Shown here piece after piece: positions 1 through 4,600 of a stretch of 17,220 bases of DNA. Under the pieces are notes generated by a model, which saw only the letters and a program-made list of their open reading frames with translations, made no database searches and had not been told where the DNA came from. How positions within the stretch are numbered: position 1 is the stretch's first letter; the number at the start of each line of letters is the position of its first letter. Where the stretch lies: the NCBI GenBank assembly GCA_039812375.1, contig JBDIAO010000061.1, positions 1-17,220 on the forward strand, written 5' to 3'. Both the position numbers and the translations under genes were made by a program. The DNA comes from JAGOME01 sp039812375 (GTDB lineage: Bacteria > Actinomycetota > Actinomycetes > Actinomycetales > Dermatophilaceae).

Positions 1-607
1 CCGGCGGGGAGTCCAGGGCGGCCCGCAGCGGCTCCTGGAGCCCTTCGCTGGCCTCGGCGAGGCAGTGGTCACGGTGCTCGACCCAGTCCGGCCACTCCCA
101 CCCGGCTCCGGCGTCCACGGAGAAGACCCGCACCTGCCTGGGCTGCACGCTGCGACCCAGGACGGCGACGGCGACGTCGTTGGGCCCGTCCGGGTCCCGG
201 GTGACCAGCACCTCGGCCACGACCGGGTCCTGGTCACAGTCGGCGAGCACCCGGTCGACGTCGAGGATGAAGATCCCGCGGCGACGATCGGTGTAGCGCA
301 GCCCGGGCACGGCTCCGGCGTGGTCACCGTTGCCGATGTGCGGGATGTAGAGGTGAGCGGCGGCGAAAGCCACGTCCTCGGGAAGGTCGAGATCCTCCAC
401 CTCGTCACCCGCGTCCCAGCCTGTCGCGTCCAGCCAGTCGCCCTGGTCGGAAGCCTCCAGGTGCACCCGCACCGCGGCGGGGTGCTGCTCTCGGGTCTGC
501 CTGGCGATCGCGTAGGCCGCCGCCCGCATCTCGGCCACGGTCGCCTCGACGACGATCGCGGTCAGCTGATCCATGCGCTCGACGGCCTGCTCAACGGTGC
601 TGCTCAT
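1..607 (-). CDS. Hypothetical accessory protein, C-terminus beyond window
   Basis: The frame is open from an ATG at 607 to the left edge (202 codons seen, no stop). The start follows a strong GAGGGG ribosome site 3-4 bases upstream and a leader shared with the other small genes here. The protein starts MSSTVEQAVERMDQL and has an Ala/Glu-rich helical N-terminus (about residues 1-50). An acidic stretch (DAGDEVEDLDLPED) follows, then mixed beta-type segments such as RRGIFILDVDRVLADCDQDP. I recognise no family. It has no signal peptide or membrane segment and is probably cytoplasmic. Its promoter region (636-690) carries the palindrome also found before the genes at 1903 and 2816, which suggests common control. 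The long plus-strand frame opposite it is rejected because it lacks a ribosome site and reads as repetitive Gly/Val/Arg/His. Confidence 0.75.
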   Translation of the reverse strand, partial: MSSTVEQAVERMDQLTAIVVEATVAEMRAAAYAIARQTREQHPAAVRVHLEASDQGDWLDATGWDAGDEVEDLDLPEDVAFAAAHLYIPHIGNGDHAGAVPGLRYTDRRRGIFILDVDRVLADCDQDPVVAEVLVTRDPDGPNDVAVAVLGRSVQPRQVRVFSVDAGAGWEWPDWVEHRDHCLAEASEGLQEPLRAALDSPP

Positions 608-635
608 CGTCCCCTCCTCGGGGTCTCGGTGCGGC

Positions 636-690
636 AGATGGTCAGCCCGCCGCGGTGGTTGGTGTCATCGACACTAGCCGCCCCCACCGA
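636..690 (-). promoter_or_regulatory. Shared promoter/operator-leader, copy 1
   Basis: The palindrome GTGTC-ATC-GACAC lies at 662-674. On the minus strand, TAGTGT (676-671) fits the actinobacterial -10 pattern TANNNT and overlaps the palindrome, so a bound regulator would block transcription. The downstream leader contains the conserved CTGACCATCTG segment, and the ATG lies about 64 bases beyond. Similar units precede the genes at 1903 and 2816, and another lies at 3122-3178. No convincing -35 is seen. Confidence 0.6.
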
Positions 691-994
691 CGACGAATCC
701 CCTTGCGCACCAACGATCGACCCCGTGCCCGGCGGCATGGGGTACCGGGCACGGGGATGACAAAGTGCAGCGCCCCACTCGGGGCGCTGCAGCAGAGGAG
801 CGGGCGGGTCTTAGGGCATCAGGACCCTGATCCGCCGGCCCCGCGTAGCCGGCATCGCAGGAGCACTCGATCCAGATCCCGTCCGGGTCGCCGGTTGCCA
901 CGATCCACTCCCTGCAGTCGGGACAGATCGCGTCGGCGTCCAGCAGTTGGCTGGTCGCGATGACGACGGTTCCCTCGGTGCCTGCTGGGGCCAT
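674..994 (-). CDS. Small Cys-rich putative zinc-binding protein
   Basis: This 106-codon frame starts with ATG at 994, only 3 bases after the stop of the DUF3560 gene, so it is probably translationally coupled. Residues 24-50 hold CPDC, then ECSCDAGY, four Cys that could bind one zinc. No named family is recognised. From about residue 60 the frame becomes Arg/Ala/Ser-rich. It runs through two strong hairpins (766-791, 721-756) and ends exactly at the operator of the next gene. This suggests that the functional protein is only the first 60 or so residues, and that the original stop was lost by a small frameshift. The Cys-rich half looks real; the C-terminal tail is doubtful. Confidence 0.5.
   Translation of the reverse strand: MAPAGTEGTVVIATSQLLDADAICPDCREWIVATGDPDGIWIECSCDAGYAGPADQGPDALRPARSSAAAPRVGRCTLSSPCPVPHAAGHGVDRWCARGFVVGGGG
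721..756. terminator. Inverted repeat, terminator-like, 12-bp perfect stem
   Basis: CCCCGTGCCCGG (721-732) pairs perfectly with CCGGGCACGGGG (745-756) around a 12-base loop. Almost the same hairpin, with the same CGGCATGGGGT loop sequence, is at 2931-2967, at the same distance from the palindrome. There is no U-tract. It lies inside the open frame 674-994, so either that frame truly ends earlier or the hairpin is tolerated in coding DNA. Confidence 0.5.
766..791. terminator. Hairpin with 11-bp perfect stem
   Basis: TGCAGCGCCCC (766-776) pairs with GGGGCGCTGCA (781-791) across the 4-base loop ACTC. A very stable short-loop stem like this fits an intrinsic terminator for leftward transcripts coming from the DUF3560 gene. 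It lies within the C-terminal part of the small open frame 674-994. Confidence 0.5.
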
Positions 995-997
995 GTC

Positions 998-1903
998 TCA
1001 GCCCTGCTCGGGTCGCGGTCGGTGGTCCTGGACCTTGTGCCAGGGTGCCTTGTTGGTCCAGGAGTACCCGGTCTGAACCGCCACGGTCTTGGCGTTGCAG
1101 CGGGCCACGGTATGCCAGGAGCCGCCGATCTTGACCAGGTCGCCTACGGCGACGTTCTCGCGGCTGTAGTTGGTGGCCTGACCGGTGGCGAGCTGGTCGG
1201 CGCGCACCTGCATCCAGTGCTCGAGGTCGGCCCGGTCGATCGCGAGCCGGTCCTCCAGATCCTGACGGGGGTGACCGGCCGCGACGGACTGCGCCAGGCT
1301 GTGTTCCATGCGTCGGATGTCGGCGCCGAGCCGTTCGATGCGGTTGGCCACGGTCACCGGGTTGTGGCGATGACCGGTCGTGGCAGCTGCGCTGGCGGCG
1401 GCCGCGGCCGCCTGGTCAGCGTGCGCCTGGTGCTCGAGGCTGGCGTCCATGTGCGAGCGGATCTTGCGGGCGTCCCGCTCGGCCCGGGCCTGGGAGTGGT
1501 GGCCCAGCAGGATCGGCTGCCCGAACGGGATCCCGTCGGCGATCTTGCGGGAGGCGGCATACCGCTGATCGGCCTTGGCCTGCTCCCGCTCGGCCCGGTC
1601 CGCGAGCCTGCCGGATCGCTCCTGGGCACGCTCGGCCCGCCGCGCTTCGGCCGCTTCACGGTCCCCGGTCGTAGTGTCGATCGACACCTCGACCTCGAAT
1701 CCGGCCTCCCGCAGCTGCCGCGCGGTCTGCTCGATCAACGGCCGCTTGGGTGCAGCGTCGCGACTGCGCGGAACGAACCACAGCCCGATGCTGCGCCCCC
1801 ACCGCCAACCCAACGCCTTGACGACCTCGGCCGAACCGTCCCCTCGGGACGTGCCCAGCAGCAAAGTTCCTTCAGCCTCGGTGTGCTCGATGGTCAACGT
1901 CAT
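998..1903 (-). CDS. DUF3560 domain-containing protein
   Basis: This 301-aa protein starts at ATG 1903 behind a very strong GAGGAGGGGTC ribosome site. About residues 1-75 form a small alpha/beta domain with a GWRWGRSIGLWFVPRSRD segment. A highly charged Ala/Arg/Glu coiled-coil follows (about 80-115), then the hallmark of the DUF3560 family, IPFGQPILLGHHSQARAERD (about 124-143). The C-terminal part includes VAVGDLVKIGGSWHTVARCN, which resembles a small beta-barrel. The biochemical role of DUF3560 is unknown; the family is frequent on actinobacterial plasmids and integrative elements, so it marks this end as mobile DNA. It is followed directly by the small Cys protein gene and has its own copy of the shared promoter at 1929-1987. 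Confidence 0.88.
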   Translation of the reverse strand: MTLTIEHTEAEGTLLLGTSRGDGSAEVVKALGWRWGRSIGLWFVPRSRDAAPKRPLIEQTARQLREAGFEVEVSIDTTTGDREAAEARRAERAQERSGRLADRAEREQAKADQRYAASRKIADGIPFGQPILLGHHSQARAERDARKIRSHMDASLEHQAHADQAAAAAASAAATTGHRHNPVTVANRIERLGADIRRMEHSLAQSVAAGHPRQDLEDRLAIDRADLEHWMQVRADQLATGQATNYSRENVAVGDLVKIGGSWHTVARCNAKTVAVQTGYSWTNKAPWHKVQDHRPRPEQG

Positions 1904-1928
1904 GACCCCTCCTCGGGTCTCGGGTGAG

Positions 1929-1987
1929 CGATGGTCAGCCGCTCACAAGTGGTGGTGTCTTCGACGCTACCGCCCACTACCGACACC
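1929..1987 (-). promoter_or_regulatory. Shared promoter/operator-leader, copy 2
   Basis: The palindrome copy GTGTC-TTC-GACGC (1955-1967) differs by one base from the consensus. The overlapping -10-like TAGCGT is at 1969-1964 on the minus strand. The leader keeps GGCTGACCATC and ends 61 bases later at the ATG of the DUF3560 gene, the same spacing as in copies 1 and 3. Confidence 0.55.
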
Positions 1988-2043
1988 GCAACGACCCACA
2001 GCAGCTGAACCAGTCGGCATGGGGTGGCCCCTGGAGGCGTGGC

Positions 2044-2090
2044 GGTGCGCGTCGCCGGCGTGGTCGTGGTCGCCGCCGGCGACGCGCACC
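2044..2090 (-). terminator. Strong terminator, 17-bp perfect stem
   Basis: The 17 bases at 2044-2060 (starting GGTGCGCG) pair without mismatch with 2074-2090 around a 13-base loop. It starts 12 bases after the stop codon of the gene ending at 2103, so it fits that gene's intrinsic terminator on the minus strand. As is usual in high-GC actinobacteria, no U-run follows. Confidence 0.75.
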
Positions 2091-2102
2091 GGGGTCACGG
2101 GG

Positions 2103-2816
2103 TCAGTCGCAGTAGACCTCGCTCACGTCCCAGGTGATGTTGTCCTCCCCGAGCGCGGCCCAGACGTCCTCGCGGGTGAGTGCGTCGATGGCCTCGTCCT
2201 CGCTGGTGGCGGTCAGGGTGACTCGGACGGTGGCGCTGACCTCGACCTCGAGGTCGTAGTCACGGCTTCGGCGGGGCAGCCCCACGCGGGCCATGAAGTC
2301 GTCGAACTCCCCGCACCACTGGCGGTCGTCGGCCTCGCTGTGCGCCTCGGACACGAGCCGGTCGCGCCACGCCTCGTGGTCGCGCCGGGTGCAGTTGTGT
2401 GCCCTCGCCTCGGTCAGCAGCGCGCCCAGCGCGGCCCGCTCGCCCTCGGTGGCTCGACCCTTGACCAACTGCCGCGCGTCGGCCTTGGTGACCGGCAGCA
2501 CTAGGCGGCGCACCGTGGAACCGGCCAGCACGAACACCGAAAACGTCTCGTGCACGCGCGTCCCGGCCTCCACCGGCCCCAGCCAGTAGCCCTTGACCGT
2601 CTCGTTCCCCGGCATCACCTCGGGCATCTCGACGAACTCACCGGTCACCGGCAGCATCACCACCGTCTCGGCCTCCCGACCGGTCCCCGGCTCTCGGGCG
2701 GTGAACACCTCCGTGCCCCGCAGCGCCGTCACGGTCGTGATCTCGTGGTCGACCACAGCGGGTCGCCCCACCAGGTCAATGCTCCACACCGGAGCCTCAG
2801 CAGCCATGGTTGTCAT
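2103..2816 (-). CDS. Hypothetical accessory protein, 237 aa
   Basis: ATG at 2816 follows AGGAG with 7-base spacing; an in-frame ATG three codons later (2807) is a possible alternative. The protein is soluble, with no membrane segment. A beta-rich N-terminal half (about 10-100) is followed by a charged helical region around KADARQLVKGRATEGERAAL. A C-terminal alpha/beta part contains the regular strand YDLEVEVSATVRVTLTATSEDEAIDAL, followed by DVWAALGEDNITWDVSEV. That last part resembles small ferredoxin-like repeats in phage and plasmid proteins, but I cannot name a family. The gene has its own shared-type promoter (copy 3) and its own terminator, so it is a single-gene unit. Confidence 0.8.
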   Translation of the reverse strand: MTTMAAEAPVWSIDLVGRPAVVDHEITTVTALRGTEVFTAREPGTGREAETVVMLPVTGEFVEMPEVMPGNETVKGYWLGPVEAGTRVHETFSVFVLAGSTVRRLVLPVTKADARQLVKGRATEGERAALGALLTEARAHNCTRRDHEAWRDRLVSEAHSEADDRQWCGEFDDFMARVGLPRRSRDYDLEVEVSATVRVTLTATSEDEAIDALTREDVWAALGEDNITWDVSEVYCD

Positions 2817-2846
2817 GGGTCATCTCCTCATCGGAGTCAGGGGGCA

Positions 2847-2904
2847 GATGGTCAGTCCGCCCGGTTGGTTGGTGCCTTCGACACTACCGCCCACCACCGA
2901 CACC
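2847..2904 (-). promoter_or_regulatory. Shared promoter/operator-leader, copy 3
   Basis: The palindrome copy GTGCC-TTC-GACAC (2872-2884) overlaps a -10-like TAGTGT at 2886-2881 (minus strand). The conserved leader segment ACTGACCATCTG follows, and the ATG at 2816 lies about 65 bases beyond the -10. Upstream of the -10, GTCGGTGGTGGGCGG is close to the corresponding part of copies 1 and 2. Confidence 0.6.
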
Positions 2905-2930
2905 GAACACCCCTGCACCGCAACGGAACC

Positions 2931-2967
2931 CCCTGTGCCCGGCGGCATGGGGTGGCCGGGCACAGGG
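2931..2967. terminator. Inverted repeat, terminator-like, 12-bp stem
   Basis: CCCTGTGCCCGG (2931-2942) pairs with CCGGGCACAGGG (2956-2967). It is a near copy of the hairpin at 721-756. The two differ by a compensating base pair (G-C versus A-T), which keeps the stem and supports a function at the RNA level. On the minus strand it would end transcripts coming from the right before the promoter of the 2816 gene. Confidence 0.5.
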
Positions 2968-3070
2968 ACGGCCGGCAGCCCTCTCCACAGAGGATGCTGC
3001 CTGGCCCGTCGAGCGGCATACGAACTCAGCCAGGACTGCGGCCCAGCAGATCACTACGCTCCCAGAACGA

Positions 3071-3109
3071 CGAAACTCCCGGCCAGATCGTCTTCGGCCG
3101 GGAGTTTCG
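3071..3109. terminator. Strong hairpin, 14-bp perfect stem
   Basis: CGAAACTCCCGGCC (3071-3084) pairs with GGCCGGGAGTTTCG (3096-3109) around an 11-base loop. It could end leftward transcripts from promoter copy 4, giving an RNA of roughly 60-80 nt. Being symmetrical, it could also stop rightward transcription. No gene stop codon lies next to it. Confidence 0.55.
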
Positions 3110-3121
3110 GGTCTCGTCGCA

Positions 3122-3178
3122 ATGGGTCAGCCGCCTTAGGTTGGTGTCTTCGACACTAGCCGTCTGCACCGCCACCGC
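3122..3178 (-). promoter_or_regulatory. Shared promoter/operator-leader, copy 4 (no gene behind it)
   Basis: The perfect palindrome GTGTC-TTC-GACAC is at 3144-3156, with the same overlapping TAGTGT (3158-3153, minus strand) and the leader segment GGCGGCTGACC. The leader also keeps ACGAGACCCGA, as in copies 1 and 2. Where the ribosome site and ATG should follow, there is instead the hairpin 3071-3109. The rightward gene at 3277 starts 120 bases away, so the operator might also influence it. Confidence 0.5.
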
Positions 3179-3276
3179 TCCCTGCCCGGGCCACCATCTC
3201 GGGCGGTAGGGGGGTTGAGGCTACTTTGGTGACTGTTTCCCGCGCCGCCATCTAGACCCAAGAAGGACGAGGATAG

Positions 3277-4320
3277 ATGAATAGGTCGTGGTCGCTGAAG
3301 CGAGCTGAAGTGCTAGTGCGGCTGCTCAACGAGCGGGGTTTGACCCTGCCCGTCGATACGGCAGTCGAGTTGATCGAGGACCGGGTCCAGGCCGTGGCGA
3401 CAGGGCTGAGCATCACGCCAAAGAGCGCTCGTTCCTATCTGGACGATGAGCGACTCGCTGGACTGGCAGACAGCATCGTCGAGATGTTGGCTGATGAAGA
3501 TCCCGGAGAGGACCTTGTGGATGCGATCAGAGACTGCCCCGTCCCTGTAGCGGTGGCAGCTCGCACCATCACCGCGCTCTCCGAGGCTGGTCGAGTTCGA
3601 CTGCCCAGCGGTGGGTATGAAGCCGCCGATGATGCTCTGGGTCTGGTGAGTCTTTGGGGACATCTGCTCCTTGAGGGCAATCGTGATGGCGGGCTGCACC
3701 GCATCGAAGTGCCTGAGGCCCTGCTGACTCGCTCGATTCGACGACTGGAGGCAGCAGCCGCGATTCTCGGCGACCGTTCTGGCTCCGTCGCGAGTGGAGA
3801 GAGCTCGTTGGCCACGGCCTTCCTCAGGGATGCCCAAGTTCTGCTCCTCCTTCTCGATGAGGACAGCCCAGCAGCCCTCATGTCCAAGGACGAGTGGCTC
3901 TGCACCTGGGTCTTGGCCGCGACAGATTGGCCAGAAGCAGTGACCCGCCTTCGCCACACCGGAACCCGGGATATTGAGGCGGCCCCCAGGATCTGGTCTC
4001 GTCTTCACCGGGGCTCCAGCACAGGTGACAGCGTGCATGTCTTTCTGCATCTGTCCCGGGACGAAGCACTCCAAGCGGCGGCGGACTTCGCCGTGGAAGC
4101 ACTCGGCGGCGACGTCGCCTATCAGCTCCATCGAACGGGCAGGTTCGAGGAACTGTGTGAGCTCTATGAGCGAACCCATCTCTCCGGGAACGGCATTCTG
4201 CGAGTCGAGTGGGCACATCCCGAGGGAGACCTGGCTGAGGTCGATGGTGTGTGGCGAAACGAGCCAACCCCAGACGGGGATCCGACCCTGATCATCGAGC
4301 CAGACTCCCACAGCTCATGA
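3277..4320 (+). CDS. Hypothetical protein, 347 aa, only plus-strand gene
   Basis: ATG at 3277 is preceded by GAAGGACGAGG at suitable spacing. The protein is largely helical and Leu/Ala/Glu/Asp-rich: MNRSWSLKRAEVLVRLLNER, a predicted helix-turn-helix-like stretch around GLSITPKSARSYLDDERL (about 43-60), and a long central helical part. There is no signal or membrane segment. The C-terminus (about 305-347) turns acidic and beta-type. I recognise no family. TPKSARSYLDD could be a short DNA-binding helix, which is a guess. The gene converges on the D-C module across a shared terminator. A 332-codon frame on the opposite strand is judged a shadow: its product is rich in Cys, Trp and His, and no ribosome site precedes it. 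Confidence 0.72.
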   Translation: MNRSWSLKRAEVLVRLLNERGLTLPVDTAVELIEDRVQAVATGLSITPKSARSYLDDERLAGLADSIVEMLADEDPGEDLVDAIRDCPVPVAVAARTITALSEAGRVRLPSGGYEAADDALGLVSLWGHLLLEGNRDGGLHRIEVPEALLTRSIRRLEAAAAILGDRSGSVASGESSLATAFLRDAQVLLLLLDEDSPAALMSKDEWLCTWVLAATDWPEAVTRLRHTGTRDIEAAPRIWSRLHRGSSTGDSVHVFLHLSRDEALQAAADFAVEALGGDVAYQLHRTGRFEELCELYERTHLSGNGILRVEWAHPEGDLAEVDGVWRNEPTPDGDPTLIIEPDSHSS

Positions 4321-4322
4321 AA

Positions 4323-4373
4323 CGCGCGCGCCGCTGTTGGTGAGCGCGTCCTCACCCGTTCAGCGCGCGCGCC
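4323..4373. terminator. Bidirectional terminator between convergent genes
   Basis: An inner stem GGTGAG/CTCACC (4339-4344 with 4351-4356, loop CGCGTC) is flanked by alternating CGCGCGCG runs on both sides (4323-4330, 4362-4371) that can pair with each other. It lies between the stop of the rightward 3277 gene (4320) and the stop of the leftward fragment (4352), the expected place for a two-way terminator. Confidence 0.65.
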
Positions 4374-4567
4374 GAGCTGATTCGTCCAGAGCGCAGGTCT
4401 CCTTGCCACATGGGGACGTCAGTGTCGACCGGGACGACGGTGATCAGGTCGGCGTGCTGGGGCGGGTGGTTCGTGGCCTCCACCAGCGCGTCGCTGTAGA
4501 CGTGCCCGGCGTAGTAGCCGAGGCGTCCGCTGGTGTGAATGTCGGGGACGAAGGTTGGATCATCCAT
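4352..4567 (-). pseudogene. Truncated second copy of the 114-aa protein E family
   Basis: This 71-codon frame has residues 13-57 (SGRLGYYAGHVYSDALVE, ITVVPVDTDVPMWQGDLRSGRI) matching the C-terminal half of the protein at 8816-9160 almost position for position. The N-terminal half of that protein is replaced by MDDPTFVPDIHT. Translation could start at ATG 4567, but the ribosome site is weak (AGGGACC). It lies in the same frame as the helicase gene, 12 codons after its TGA, so rare read-through would fuse the two. It is either a decayed duplicate or a functional mini-version; I favour the first, since a full copy is 4.3 kb away. Confidence 0.6.
4496..4529. repeat. Direct repeat core, left copy (34 bp identical)
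   Basis: These 34 bases are identical to 8948-8981. They are the most conserved part of a longer, diverged similarity (roughly 4376-4540 versus 8816-9000) and encode GRLGYYAGHVY on the minus strand. The two copies flank the D-C module in the same orientation. Confidence 0.85.
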
Positions 4568-4600
4568 GGTCCCTATGGTCTCCAGGTCCCCACGGGCAGA

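Larger units (their letters stand above)
2817..3276. other. 460-bp gene-free regulatory stretch
   Basis: No credible gene is seen on either strand; the long plus-strand frames crossing it are shadows that continue from the opposite strand of the 2103-2816 gene. It holds promoter copy 3 (2847-2904), a hairpin (2931-2967), a second strong hairpin (3071-3109) and promoter copy 4 (3122-3178). About 100 bp of unassigned sequence (2968-3070) separates the two hairpins. The arrangement looks like a transcription unit that has lost its gene, or a unit making a short RNA. The last 100 bases should hold the rightward promoter of the 3277 gene, but no clear -35/-10 pair can be picked. Confidence 0.6.

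Noticed and set aside
662..674. Palindrome as an SOS (LexA) box
   Set aside because: The actinobacterial LexA box has a TCGAAC...GTTCGA form; GTGTCNTCGACAC does not fit it.
655..963. 102-codon plus-strand frame
   Set aside because: Arg/Ser/Pro-rich frame across the hairpins and antisense to the Cys gene; no family features.
1575..2504. 309-codon plus-strand frame
   Set aside because: Crosses the DUF3560 gene, the promoter unit and the terminator; pure GC-rich open-frame artefact.
3313..4311. 332-codon minus-strand frame opposite the 3277 gene
   Set aside because: No ribosome site, unusual Cys/Trp/His content, and the plus-strand gene has a good start and normal composition.
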